From Gnetum montanum (lineage: Eukaryota; Streptophyta; Gnetopsida; Gnetales; Gnetaceae), in the NCBI GenBank assembly GCA_015680685.1, contig MNCI01020990.1:436713-500712 (forward strand): 64,000 nt of DNA. The letters are read 5' to 3'. The position numbers and the translations under genes are program-made. Under the pieces are notes generated by a model that was given only the letters and a program-made list of their open reading frames with translations, was not told the origin of the DNA and made no database searches. Below, in pieces: positions 1 to 11,095 of this stretch; the stretch's first letter is position 1, and each line of letters opens with the position of its first letter.

Positions 1-632
1 AGAGGTTCACTCTTAGTCATGGGGGCCTTAGCATAAATTTTTTAATTTTCTCCATTTTACTATTCGCCTAACCCCTACACCTTGGGTAGTCACCTGTGAT
101 AAATCTCCGAACTAGTTTCTACCATAACCACAACTTAGCCAATGCACTTCATATCGAGGCAAGGTATCAACTGCATTGTGGTTTATCTATCCTTACTCAT
201 TTGTGACTGTGTTGTGTCTGCAGATGGCGATCATACAAACAATGGACTGGGCTTGAAGGAAGCACTCAAGATGGACTAGAACTGGAGCATTTATGAAAGG
301 AGCAAGTCTGGTGGCGTGGCTATGGATAAACAATGGAAGGCACAATCTTAGCATTGGTGGCAACACGCTTCATTTTCTTTCTCTCTCTTTCTCTACAAGT
401 TGTCAAATAAAGGCTTGGATGTCGTTTATGTACGAGCGTTCACCATAATGGTCATGAACACTAATGTAATAATATGCTTATTGATTCATTCACTGGGCAC
501 GTTGAGTCTATCATCCCATTCCACCATCAGTTGTCAGTTAGTCAATAATCCCATACCTTCCCAATATTTTATAAAGAACTTGTTTCTTTTCTTCTATACT
601 TGAGAATGAGTTTTCATTCAGTCATGGGGGTA
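1..632 (+). other. Probable non-coding 3' internal region of a Ty3/gypsy element, or plain flank
   Basis: No protein domain is recognisable here. The stretch ends in a short G-run (GGGGG at about 626-630) immediately before the LTR that starts at 633, which is where a polypurine tract would lie if this were the 3' end of an element. A similar CATGGGGG motif also occurs near position 19. The assignment rests only on position and the G-run. The short ORF at 400-603 has no recognisable family features. Confidence 0.3.
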
Positions 633-800
633 TGATGAGAGTAGTTACTCTAGTGGTTACTCTAGTAGTTATTCTAATTATTAGGGTGGTTACTCTAGCG
701 GTTACTCTAGTAGTTATTCTAATTATTAGAGTGGTTACTCTAGCGGTTGTTTTAACAGTTATTCTAATTATTACAGCAGTTACTCTAGTTATTAGAGTAG
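633..800 (+). repeat. U3 tandem repeats (GTTACTCTAGYRGTTA-type)
   Basis: A degenerate array of GTTACTCTAG / TAGTTATTCTAATTATTA units repeats several times within the U3 of the LTR. It creates an apparent low-complexity Val/Thr/Ile ORF on both strands that is not a gene. The unit is unrelated to the U3 repeats of the sibling LTRs. Confidence 0.8.
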
Positions 801-1583
801 TTTCTCCCAAGCCTATAAATACAGTGCCAAGCGCACAATTGGAAAGAAGTATTTTAGTAGTCAAGTAGCGAAACTCTTGTAGTCTATTTCAAAGTTAGAG
901 TATTTTCCAAGTGCCCACAATAGGAGGTCTAAGTGTGGACGGATTTTTATTCAAGCATTATGTACCTGAGCACACCTTGTGTACGACAATAAAGATGAGC
1001 TCTTTGATTCATCCTTACAGCACTTGAGATTTGTTTTCTTACACATTTCTTTTATTTTATTTTCTTATGCATTTATTTTATTTTATTTTATTTTATGCAC
1101 TTTACATTTCTGTTATTAGCATAACAATTCATTTTGATCAATTAAGAAAATCATTAAATTACACAAGCACGACCGCTTCAAGCATACGTGTAATGCTTGG
1201 TAATCTAGTAATGATTAGCGTTTCGTAATCCTAGTAGTGTTGCACTCATTCAGGATGTGTACAGCAAGTGGTAACGAATGCTAGTGTTAGGATTAGTTAG
1301 AACTTAGTTAATGAGTAGTTAACTTAAATTAGTCACCTAGTTATTTCTCTCTTTCCCTATTAGCATAGGACATAAAAACATAAAAAGATATAAAAATCAT
1401 ATGCCTCAAGCTTACTTAACCATACAATCGTGATATAAAAGTAAGTTTGGGAAGACAACAATGAATCAACCCGTCCTTGTTCCACAAGGGCGCATAAGCA
1501 CTTAGTCCTTGGAATTCGACCGGATCGTGCGTGAAATGCTCATATTTGTATGGTTGAGTGTAGGGGTACCTCGCCGCTCATCA
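633..1583 (+). mobile_element. Ty3/gypsy-type LTR, copy 1 (951 bp)
   Basis: The sequence begins TGATGAG and ends CTCATCA, the same inverted termini as the LTRs at 5085-6146 and 9103-9954. Reading on the plus strand it has a repeat-rich U3 (633-800), a TATA-like CCTATAAATA at about 814, a conserved leader (AGTAGCGAA...CAAAGTTAGAG), an AATAAA at about 990, and a U5 that ends in a block (GGGGTACCTCGCCGCTCATCA-type) shared in reverse by the other copies. No matching 5-bp target duplication is visible and no primer-binding site follows, so this is either a 3' LTR whose internal region lies to the left or an old solo LTR. Confidence 0.8.
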
Positions 1584-1789
1584 ACTTACATTCTCAAATC
1601 ATTGATGAAAGTCATAGAACTCTTTAGGTGGGTCATCTATAGCATAAACAAATAGTGGTGTTAGTGGAGTAGAGTTTCAATTACTCTAATTTTGGGATTG
1701 ACATGGTGAATTTTATCTAGAGTTTTTTTGGTTTGCTAACAAGATAAAAGTTCCAACAAAAACTAGGGGGTATGCTTCATGCCTTAGTG
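1584..1789. other. Unassigned AT-rich spacer
   Basis: Sequence between the LTR and the integrase relic. No LTR terminus, primer-binding site or domain is recognisable. Confidence 0.4.
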
Positions 1790-2750
1790 ACTTTAAAGCT
1801 TTTATGAGTGACCATATCCATGGATTTCATCATGGGAAACCCCATAGTACAGGGATTTTCTAGCATTCTTGTAGTTGTGGATAAGTTTTTGAAGTATGTC
1901 ATTTTCATCCCATGTTCTATGTCTTGCATGGCTAAGGATGCAACATTATTGTTCTTTAACAATGTAATTTACTACTTTGGGTTGCCATCAAGCATTATTC
2001 AAATCATGAATCTCGTTCCATAGGGGATTTCTGGTGAAAATTGTTTGAAATGTTAGGTACAAAGTTACAAATGTCTTTGAGGTATCATCCCTAAACTAAT
2101 GGACAAATGGAATGGGTAAATAGGGTTTTAAAGGTGTACCTGAGACACTTCATTTAGCTTGATTAAATGAACTAGGTGGCTTTGCTTCCTATGACTTATT
2201 TCAACTACAACATTTAAAAATCCTTAACCATAGAATTCTCTCTAGTAGATTTGACCTTGGAAAGATAACCATCAATTCATCAACTAGTGGAAACCTCACA
2301 TTAAGGTTTGAATCCTTCAGTAGATGAATTTATGAAACCTTGGATATATCATATCCAAGTTACAAGTTATACTTGGAGAAGTCTATCTAGCACATGAAGA
2401 AGTACATGGATAGTAGGAGATGATCAGTGGAGCTTATTGTTTGCAAATGGACTCTTTTAAAGATGGATTATGCAAGGTAGATGAGGCCAAAGAAGGGGGA
2501 AAGGTAGTAGTTTTTAAGGTGTTATGATGGACCTTTCAAGATCCTTACTCATGTGAACCTAGTTGCTTATAAGTTATAGTTACTAGCATATTTGGCCAAA
2601 TACCATTCAATGTAACATGTTTCAATGCTCAAAAAGTTCAATATGGGGGATGTTGATTTAGCAACATTGAGATCCTTAAGGCCTTCAAACATTGAGGTAA
2701 TTAAAGAATGGTGGACTAATTTCATCATTAACATGTGCACCATAGATTGC
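1790..2750 (+). pseudogene. Ty3/gypsy integrase relic
   Basis: The translation at 1808-2023 contains an integrase-core block: SMDFIMG, then QGFSSILVVVDKF.KY, then a glycine-leucine-proline segment at the position preceding the usual SDRD motif. That is the Ty3/gypsy integrase signature. Downstream, 2050-2150 gives an in-frame match to the block usually read as LGTKL.MS..YHP.T.GQ.E..NR.L, but with stop codons. The second catalytic aspartate region is replaced (IQIMN), and multiple stops follow, so the copy is dead. The far 3' part (to about 2750) fits the integrase C-terminal region only loosely. No LTR can be paired with it. Confidence 0.8.
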
Positions 2751-3879
2751 ATTCCAAATCAAAAGTCATTAAAATTAACTTGATTTTTTTATATATTTAA
2801 CTTCAAATTATTTTTTAATTATTAGTTTCAACATTTTTTTTATTTTTTGCAACATTTTTTTCTTAAGTAACAAGGAACAAACATTAAACAAATGTCCTTC
2901 ATGAACAAAAATCGCAAGAATTAGGAATATTATATTATGTAATTGGTTAAATGTAAGTTTTTCCACTTGTTTGTAGTACTAATTTCTTTTTTAAGGTTAA
3001 GAAGATTCATTTCAATAAAGAAATTTCTATGAAAATTCCATATGTTTGATGGGATCGAGAAGGCTAACAATTTCTTACTTAGCTTTATGAAAAATCAATA
3101 GAAGATTAAATAACAAGCCAAAACATGAAACTTTAGAATATTCTTTAGATTGAACATCAAAATTTGCAGTTCACTTACAAATGATCAACACTACATTATT
3201 ATGTATAAAACACTCTATATACAAAGCATGTTGCACTATTTAAACATTGTCTATCTCAAGAAGTAGAAACAAATAAGAATAATATGTGGCATGAAGGGCT
3301 TGAATGTCATATGTTTGCATTACATCATTTAATTGTGAAGCAAAACTTTGCTTATGAGGTAAATAACCCATAAATTTAAATGAACACATATCATGATATA
3401 AGATTGACTACTAGTAACTTGTATACATCATCAAGAAGAAAAAAAGTAGATGTGTTAGTTGCATCAACATTACTAGAAGGTGACATCTCAAATTTTTACT
3501 CACTAGCTTGTAAATCTACATTCCTAGAACCAACAAATTTTTTTTCATCAATAGAAAAATAGAAAATTTTAACATCAATTGAAGAAATTAGAGTTAATTT
3601 AGAATCAACATAGGGGAATTATAAAGAGATCAAATCTATTGGAGAAAAACCAAAGAGAGATAAATTAGTTTTGCTAGAGAAAAATTAGATCCATTAAAGT
3701 TCAAATCATTGAACATTAAGCCTCTTGGGGATTATCCTTTTAACCATCTTAGTATATACATTTATTTTTAGAATCCATCAAAAATAAAATTCTTTTTTGC
3801 ATACAATTTTGTTTCAAAACTTAGCTAATAATAATGATTATAATTATGACATGGTTATTTATTTTTAGAATTTTTTTTA
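2751..3879. other. AT-rich stretch with no recognisable gene
   Basis: No domain, terminal repeat or tandem array is apparent. A 60-codon ORF at 3380-3562 and the following stop-rich frame resemble nothing I recognise. Old transposon sequence is likely, but this is inference. Confidence 0.4.
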
Positions 3880-4112
3880 TGAAAGATGATTCTTTGATCT
3901 GAAAGCTCCAAGTCATGAGTTTGATTTTAGTGGGTAATGCTAAGTTATAAAGTTCTAAATAGACTATATATCTTGGGGTGTACCTACATTACAAGGTATT
4001 GGAACCCCAAAAGAATTGTAATATAGGTCAATTAGACCTCATAACTCAGCATTGCCTACCAAAATTAAACCTATGACTTTCAAATCAAGATTATTACCAC
4101 TAGGGTAACATC
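3880..4112. repeat. Two tRNA-derived SINE fragments in tail-to-tail inverted arrangement
   Basis: The left half (about 3880-4013) reads on the plus strand through a degenerate B-box (GAGTTTGATTTTA near 3917) and a body containing TCTTGGGGTGTACCTACATT. The right half (about 4014-4112) is its approximate reverse complement, with a B-box-like block and CCTAGTGGTA (A-box) read on the minus strand. The body matches the SINE at 56225-56415 (CTTGGGGTGTACCTA and GGTTCCAACACC-type end). The arms therefore form an imperfect foldback of about 100 bp per side. Confidence 0.65.
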
Positions 4113-4419
4113 TCATTGTTAGTGTACCTACATTACAATTATTTTTAGGTTTCAACACCCCACCATTCTTCCTTCTTATTCCTACTCCCTCCTACCTCCT
4201 AGCAAATGAAAGGTGATTCATTTTTTTTCTTCCTAACAAGTATTATGCAAGTAAGAGATTGTAGCTTATGATTTGTAAGTCACAAATTTTATTTTCATAA
4301 GTATGCAAATCTCAAATTCCATTATATTTTACTTAAGTTTTACGAAATTTTAATATTGGTTATATGTTTAGGAGGCAAATATAATCATCTAGTTCTACTT
4401 TGTGATTATTTTGTTTGTC

Positions 4420-5084
4420 TTGTTCATATCCTACTAATTGATGCTTATGGTCAAATTGCTCCTAATTTTGGATTAAGTTCCTCCTCTTCTTTTCAATGAT
4501 CAATTTGTCAAGGTTGTCCTCTAGTTCTGTATCTTCTTATTATTACTATAGATTTTCTTTTATGTAATTTGCATTATGATATATAAAGGAATTTCATTAA
4601 AGAAATTTTAATTAATGATCAAGGTATGCAATTACTTAACATGAACTTTGCAAATGATTCTTCTTTTTTATGATCAACAATTCTCTACAACATATCAATA
4701 CTTTTTAAGCTAGAGTGAAGGATTACTGCATGTTATCTAGGTCTTGGATCAATTGGCAAAATTTTGTTGTTTATTGTAATAGTAATATTGATAAGTGGAT
4801 TGCTCTCAAGTCTTCAAAAATCTTTAAAAAAGATTCTATTTTTAAAATTTTAGGAATACCTTTTTCTTTTGAGCCTAATCTCACTATTTTATGGAATCAT
4901 GTGATTGATAAAATTGAAAAGAAGTTTGATAAATGAAAAGGGAAAAATCTGACCCTTATTGGCAAAGTTTTAGTTATTAAGAAAATGCTTCAATCAACTC
5001 ATGTTTATTATTTAAGTTATTGGGCTCCTTCAAAAACATCTTATGAGAGAATTAATTATATTATCTATTGGTTTCTTTGGTGTG
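4420..5084 (+). pseudogene. L1-type LINE ORF2 fragment (reverse transcriptase), 5' part
   Basis: Conceptual translation follows the ORF2 of the full-length LINE at 12865-16737 block by block: CQGCPL..YL.II, then LLNMNFANDSSFL (the FADD catalytic box changed to FAND), ILGIPFSFEP, and STHVYYLSYWAPSK.SYERI. Stop codons interrupt the frame. The fragment is cut at 5084 by the solo LTR 5085-6146 and resumes at 6152. It is a 5'-truncated, inactive relative of the intact element, with AT-rich drift typical of an old insertion. Confidence 0.85.
5080..5084. repeat. Target-site duplication GTGTG of the solo LTR (left)
   Basis: GTGTG directly precedes the LTR at 5085 and is repeated exactly at 6147-6151 after its last base. 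Confidence 0.9.
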
Positions 5085-6146
5085 TGATGAGTGGCGAGGT
5101 ACCCCTACACTCAACCATACGAAACGAGCATCGCACGCACGATCCGGTCGAACTCCGCAGATGGACTAGTTGTGGCACCTAGATAGTTAGCCTTAGGTCG
5201 CAGTTCGCTGTCTTCCCACCTAGACTAGTTTTGCATATGTCACGTATGGTTTAGTCTAGATGAGGTGTATGATGTGTTCCTAATTCTATCGCTACTCCTG
5301 AAGGTAGTGGAAAATAATGTTTAACTACGCTAAGCTATGAGGAAAAGGGTAAGAGAATCTAATCTAGCCTAAGTGTGATGAGCAACCGATTCCTTGATTA
5401 ACCGTACACATCTTGGACTTCGTGCACGACTGCCACTAGGACTAGCAAGCGTAGGCCTAGGTACGCCACTGGGATTACCAAGCGTAGATCCCAAATACGC
5501 CACTGGGTTACCAAGCGTAGACCCCCCTAGCTACACCACTGGGCTACCAAGCAGTCACACTTAAATGCTCGTAATCAAGTCGTACTCGTTCCGCTTCTAG
5601 GAGTTTAAGGGTGAGAGACTAATCGCGATGAGTAACTGATTCCTTAACTAGCCATACACACCCGTAGATGCTCGTAGTCAAGTCGTACTCACACCGCCCT
5701 ATGAAAGCAATAAATAACATTAAATAAATAACAAATAAATAAACTAAGTGAATGCTGCAATGATGAAGTAATCTCAATCTTTATTGCCGGTCATGTGCGT
5801 GTCCAAGTACAGCACACTCGAATAAAGACACCGTACAATTACATTCACCACACTGCGGGCAGACACGGGAAAAAAATCTAACTTTGGAGGGATTGAACTA
5901 CCAGAGCTTCGCTACTCTAAAACTGGGATGTGAAATGAGGGAGAGCTGCCTCTTATTTATAGAAATTGCGGCTGACTGCGATATCGCGTACGCGATATTG
6001 CGGGGAAGACGTGATATCGCGTACGTGATATTGCGTACGCGATATTGCGGCCCATGATATATCGCGACCCATGATATAACGTGGGTGCGTTAACATGGGT
6101 GCCTTAACGCAACCGCCAGCAATATGAGCAATTTCATGTCTCATCA
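5085..6146 (-). mobile_element. Ty3/gypsy-type solo LTR, copy 2 (1062 bp)
   Basis: The element has TGATGAG...CTCATCA termini and is flanked by a perfect 5-bp duplication GTGTG. It interrupts a LINE fragment whose reading frame resumes on the far side. Transcription would run on the minus strand: TATA-like CTATAAATAAGAGG lies at about 5953-5966, a leader block shared with copy 1 follows (GTAGCGAAGCTC), AATAAAGA lies near 5780-5790, and the U5 end is at 5085. There is no internal region, so it was reduced by LTR-LTR recombination. CpG-rich U3 repeats at 5975-6080 are largely undecayed, suggesting a relatively young insertion. Confidence 0.92.
5975..6085 (-). repeat. CpG-rich palindromic U3 repeats (GATATCGCGTACGCGATAT-type)
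   Basis: Several copies of a unit built on CGCGTACGCG flanked by GATAT/ATATC, plus shorter ATATCGCG half-units, lie upstream of the TATA box of the solo LTR. The core is self-complementary. Confidence 0.8.
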
Positions 6147-6151
6147 GTGTG

Positions 6152-7562
6152 CTAAGTAACACAAAAAAGGTTTTTCTAGAGTTGCTTAGGATATTTACAC
6201 TAGTAGAAAGAAAGATGGAGGACTTGGACTCATTAATTGTTATAACCATGGTATTTCTCTTATAGAAAATTGAATTGCAAAGTGCATTAATGGAGATCAT
6301 GTTTGGAAGCTACTTTTAAGAAATAAACTTATGTAAGAAAAACCTATGAATGATAATAGTTGGTCTTTTAATAACTTTTATTCACTATCTTCTTTTTCCT
6401 CGTGTCATTTTAATTCCTAGTTGTCTAATTCTTAAAAAAAATTGAAAACATGATGCAAGCTTAGTAAATATTGAAATTACAATCATATTATAGTTTCAGA
6501 GATATGTTTAAGCAAATTAGCCCATGGTGGCTTCATTTTAATGAAGGAGCTTGGGCTATTAATGCATCTAGATTATGTACCACTTGGAGTAGATTTGGTA
6601 TCGCTATAGTTTCTTATTGTGTATGCATGATAGATGGATTGCTTAGAATGAAGCTTCTAGCCCCTATAATTTAAAATAAAAAAAGAAAAAATAATTTTGG
6701 AAAATTAATTTATAATCTTTGGAAAAAATAATATTTGGAAAATTATTCCAAATATTGTTTGGAATAATGGCAAACATGTTTTTCCTTTTAATTTGAAAGT
6801 TACTTATGACATTATTACAATGAATGATTTTGTTCATAACAAATTCAATAAAGCATGGAAAATACAACTATCATTGTACTTTTGATGAGGAAAATAAAAA
6901 TATTTGGAGAGCTCCTACTTTTCCTAAAATTCATATTTTTATGGTGTTGTTTTGGCATTGTCCCTTTGCTCAGCATGTGTGGAAGTGGGCTTCCATAGTT
7001 TTTCCTTCATACCAGCTATCTTAAGAGGATGTCATATTCGGCTTTTTAAACATTACTTCTACTAATCTCAAGTTTCTATGGAAAGTTATTAGGCCTACTA
7101 TTTTATATTATATTTGGAAGCGAAGATGCAATGTTATATTTCAAAGAACAGATTACTCTAATAAATGTTTGCTCACCAGGTTGGAGAAGTTGCAGATCTT
7201 TCGCCTCATTCATTTCCAACTCACATCTCAAGCATCCAAGTTCAATATGGATAGACATCAGTTGGTTCATCTCATGTAGCTGTGGGAACGACTTGTGCAT
7301 TCCAGTAACACTCATCATCAGTAATCTCTGCAAGGATGATTTCTGTTTCTATTCATGGGTGGATGTTTGGTGGTGCCCCAATTCAGGTTTCCTCCCTTCA
7401 TACTTGCTTATTTATAAGGCTAGTCCGAGTTTCATGCATAGTGCTCTTAGCTTCCCCTTTCCCCTTAACCCTATGACTTGTTTAGGTTAATGTAACAGAT
7501 ACACTGTTAATATCAATAGAACTTCTTTTCGGGGTCCGATACCCCCCCCCCCCCCCCCCCCC
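6152..7562 (+). pseudogene. L1-type LINE ORF2 fragment, 3' part with tail
   Basis: Continuation of the fragment at 4420-5084 after the solo LTR. Recognisable blocks in order are ERKMEDLDSL (aligning with the KNKGGLGLLNS region of the intact ORF2), a PWWL block near 6520, then the zinc-finger region HIFMVLFWHCPFAQHVWKW.S (6930-7000) and LWKVIRPTILYYIWKRRC (7075-7130). Stops and an internal deletion (about 6300-6900) mark it as dead. The 3' UTR runs to GGGGTCCGATA at 7531-7541 followed by 21 consecutive C. Confidence 0.85.
7531..7562 (+). other. LINE 3' terminal motif with 21-nt C run
   Basis: GGGGTCCGATACCCC opens a stem-loop (GGGGT / ATACCCC) that continues into 21 consecutive C. The same motif ends the full-length LINE at 16994-17014 and a 26-bp insertion at 56523-56548. 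Confidence 0.8.
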
Positions 7563-8290
7563 ATATGGTGTCTTATTCATCAAGGTCTTCATGTTGACAC
7601 TTGCTTAAAACTATGAGAAATGTTTCTCCCAATGTTCTCTTTGTAGAAGTGAAGACTCATATTCTCATGTTTTTTTGAGTGTCTTGTTGCTCAGCATGCT
7701 TGGAAATTGACATCTAGAATTTGTAATAATTTTCAACCAAGCATCAATGAAGTTGTTATTGGTGATCAACTTGCTTTGTCTACTTTATTTATTTGCATTT
7801 GAAATTATCTTCAACCACTTATTCTATTCTCTATTTGGAAGCTTTGATGTGCAATTAGTTTTTAGTAGCAAGAGCATAACTATGACCTATCTTCAAGTGT
7901 CAAGTACCAAATTCTAAAAGATATCACTTTTTAGCTATAACTTCAAGTAAAAAAACTTTTAGTGAAAGCTAAATAATTAATTTTTTTTCTACAGTATTAA
8001 TTTCTTTTAGTTTTAAAAGCTTAAGGATGGAAAGCTTTCAACTTTTGTTGTTGTTTGTTCTTTATCTCCAATTGATGTATTTGTTTTTCTTTAGAGAAAT
8101 ATTTCTCCTTTTGCTTACAAGTAATCCTTTAGTAAGAAGTGAAAACCTATGAGGATGCTTCTAAATAAGGATAAGGCTTGATCCTTTTCCTACTCTAGAG
8201 GGGAGGCTTTTTAAGATTAGTTGTAAGGATAAAAACCTAAAAATGCATCTCTAAAACTGTTGGGCTTTTTCTTTAGACTCTCTCTTCAAT
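7563..8290 (+). pseudogene. Second L1-type LINE ORF2 3' fragment
   Basis: Directly after the C-run a new zinc-finger-like LINE region begins. Frames give LIHQGL, then a cysteine-rich segment, then VLLLSMLGN-type and HLFYSLFG-type residues that parallel the LLHQGL...CPLC...HVFWHCPFAQ...LVLYFIWKR order of the intact ORF2. Frames are broken. It is a separate, older copy, possibly the target into which the preceding fragment inserted. The 3' limit is approximate. Confidence 0.55.
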
Positions 8291-8639
8291 GATTTAATGT
8301 ACTATAAATATTATTATTATTAATAATTTTTGTTGGGGTTGTATTTCCCCTCTTCATCTAGTTTTAGTTCCAACATGATAGCTCCTCCTCTTGATTAGTA
8401 AGAAGAAAAAAAACTAATACCTTTACATCCTACATAAGTTATATAGATAAAATATTGCATTGGTATATGTCTTGGGATACATATAATTAAAAAGTTTTAG
8501 ATACCTTCTAATTTAATGTTTCAAATTGAATTATTTTTTATTGTGTAGTGGGTTGTTTTCCTAATATAATAATTGATGAAGAAAATCTACACATGATCTT
8601 CACTGACTTGGAAAAATATCCTTGATAAATACATGTATG
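8291..8639. other. Unassigned AT-rich spacer
   Basis: No domain is recognisable. There are short runs of ATT triplets near 8310-8325. Confidence 0.4.
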
Positions 8640-10590
8640 GAGGAACTACTATCCTTGATATCCTTGAAAAATATCCTTGATAAATATATTAAAGTGATTT
8701 AATACATGTATGGAGGAACTACTATTAAAATTATACATCATTTTTCACTATTATTATGGATGAATTACCCAATGACATACAAGATGAATTCCCTTGGTAT
8801 ATGCTATTTGTTGACAATATTGTGTTGGTGGATATAACTCTAGAAATTATTGCTTTAAAATAGAGAAGTAAATACATGCTCTAGAAGGCTTAAAATTTAT
8901 CAAAAGTAAAACAAATATGTGAAATGAAAATTTCAATAATAGTATAAACAGTGGTACAGTTCAAGGTCAAAAAATCCCTCATTGTAAATAGTTTTGCGAG
9001 ATAGAATCAATGTTCTAATTAGATAGTGAAATTGATAAAGGTATAATAAATAGAATTGAGGTAGGATGGTCAAAATGGAGATGGGCTAATGGCATTCTAT
9101 GTTGATGAGCGACAAGGTACCCCTACACCCAACCATACGAATACAAGCATTCATGCATGATCCAGTCGAACTTCAAGGATTAAGTGCTTATGCACCTACA
9201 CAAAACAAAGATGAGTTATCTAGTCGTTGTCTTCCCAAGCTTACTTGTAAGGCATAATTATATGGTTAAGTAAACTTGAGGTATATGATTTTTTTTATGT
9301 TTTTTATATTTTTTATCTTAGTCTCTTAAGTGTGTGAAATGAAAAGATTTAGTTAATTAATGAGTTTCAGTAACTCTAATGTTGATCAAATTCTAACACC
9401 AACATCTGTTCCCACTTTTCGGACACATCCTGAATTAGTGTAACACTATTGGGATTACCAAATGCTAGTCGTTACTGGGTTACCAAGTGTTCCACGTATG
9501 CTCGAAGTGGTCGTGCTGAGTGTGCTAATTCGTTGATAATTAATAATTCTAAAGAAATAACATTGATTAACTAATGAGAGCATCAAATTATAGTAAATAA
9601 CATTAAATGCAATAGTTAAGCTATTCTGAATGTTGCATGGTTTATCACGAAGTTCATCTTTATTTCTGAACAAAAGGTGTGCTTAGGTACACAATGCTCG
9701 AATAAAAATCTATTCACTTTATGATTTCTATTGCGGGCACTTAGAAATAATTCTAACTCTGGAATAGAAAAACTGCAAGAGTTTAGTTAAGGGACTAAAA
9801 AATTACCCCTCTAAAACCAAGCACCCCTATCCCTTATTTATAGGCAACGAGACAGGCTCTGACATTGCGTGTTCGATGTTGCTTGGCCGATTCGATATCG
9901 CGTATTTGATATCGAGGGTCCAATATCGGGGTTCCCTTATTTGGTGACTCATCATATGTTATAAAAGAATACAAATAAAACTAAAGGAAATATTTTATAG
10001 GATAGTGATCGCACTTGTTATTATATATGGTGCTAAGTGTTGGGTTGTACAAAAGAGGCATGAATAACAAATTAGTATGATAGAAATGCAAATGCTTAGA
10101 TGGATGCTAAATGTTTTTGGAGTACTTAGGACATGCCCCTAGGCTAGCAATATAGCAAGCAAAGGGGATATCAGTATTGGGCTTAATACCTGTCAATACA
10201 AAGCTATGCAAGCTAACCAACTAGCCAACAACCTATGCTGTAGAGTGATGCTAAATGTTACCATAATAGATAAACTAGACAATACAAATATTAGAATAAG
10301 ACTTGGATTGGCTTTAATTTTAGGTAAATTATAGGAATGGTATCTTAGATGGTTTGGGCATGTGCAAAGAAGATTAGATAACTAGTTTGTAAAAAAGATT
10401 GAGATTGCTATATTCTAGGAAAACCATTGAAAGGAAGACGAAAAAAAATATGGAAAAAATAATTGAAAATGATTTGAAGAAATTGCAAATAAACAAAAAT
10501 CTAGCTCTTTAGAGGCAAATGGTGAAAAAGAACTCATGTAGCCAACCTTGTTTTTTTGGGACAAGGCTAGAATGATAATGATGATGGGCT
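8640..10590 (+). pseudogene. RTE-type LINE ORF2 relic, split by a solo LTR
   Basis: Plus-strand frames give the RTE reverse-transcriptase blocks DELTNDIQDEFPW and FVDNIVLVD (the FADD catalytic box is mutated, so the copy is inactive). A block follows that ends at 9097 and resumes after 9959 (KLKEIFYRIVIALVIIYGAKCW, RWFGHVQRR and the FGTRL-like end). The copy ends near 10588 in GACAAGGCTAGAATGATAATGATGATG, the short GAT-rich 3' tail expected for RTE LINEs. Numerous stops are present. Related copies lie at 21440-21787, 25271-25855 (minus) and 39985-40640 (minus). Confidence 0.85.
9103..9954 (-). mobile_element. Ty3/gypsy-type solo LTR, copy 3 (852 bp)
   Basis: TGATGAG...CTCATCA termini are flanked by a perfect TATGT duplication (9098-9102 and 9955-9959). 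It sits inside the RTE LINE between blocks that are contiguous in the sibling copy at 25271-25855. TATA-like sequence (CCTATAAATAAGGG read on minus) lies near 9835-9846. U3 contains decayed GATATCG / ATATCGCG units homologous in position to those of copy 2. It lacks any internal region. Confidence 0.92.
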
Positions 10591-10679
10591 CATTACACCT
10601 TGTAATGTGTTTCAAGGTTAAATTGTTCTTTATTATGTTATAATCTCTAAGTTATAATGATCTACCAAACTTTTACAAG

Positions 10680-10775
10680 CTTATTTATTTGAATGTGACT
10701 TCAGTATTATCCATTAGAAGCAAACCTATGACTTAAGTTCCCATGTTAATACTCTTACCCCTAAAATAACGCCTC
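10680..10775 (-). repeat. tRNA-derived SINE fragment
   Basis: Read on the minus strand, TAGGGGTAAGAGTATTAACATGGG is followed by CTTAAGTCATAGGTTTGCTTC, an A-box-like and B-box-like pair with the same TCATAGGTTT stretch seen in the inverted SINE at 4014-4112. Only the tRNA-related head is preserved. Confidence 0.5.
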
Positions 10776-11082
10776 ATCATTAATCCTAAGATATTAATTT
10801 AACAAGAAAACTTCTTTCATTAACCCTTTCCTATATGTTGTTCGTGGAGTTTCACTTCTCCTCTATGCTCCTACTCCTATGTTGGTTTCACTACTCTATG
10901 TTCCTACGCTGCACACTGAAATTTTATCTCCGTAATATATTATATTTTACTTCTGAGGTTCAACCCCGTGCCCTCTCTTGCGGAAGTAAATTATTATCAA
11001 AGATACCCTTGTTCACTTTTGGACTGTACGTACAAATAAAATTCATAACTAAAATAGGATGGTGATTACCTCATGTGCTTGT
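10776..11082. other. Unique-looking flank upstream of the full-length LINE
   Basis: No transposon or gene is recognised. Before the LINE insertion this stretch would have joined the sequence at 17028, so it is probably distal upstream sequence of the centrin gene. Confidence 0.4.
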
Positions 11083-11095
11083 CTCATACGCTTTA
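11083..11095. repeat. 13-bp target-site duplication of the full-length LINE (left)
   Basis: CTCATACGCTTTA occurs here and again at 17015-17027, exactly bracketing the element. Confidence 0.95.

Noticed and set aside
622-868. Overlapping 78-80 codon ORFs on both strands rich in Val/Thr/Ile
   Set aside because: They are translations of the U3 tandem repeats of an LTR. Both strands stay open only because the unit lacks stops.
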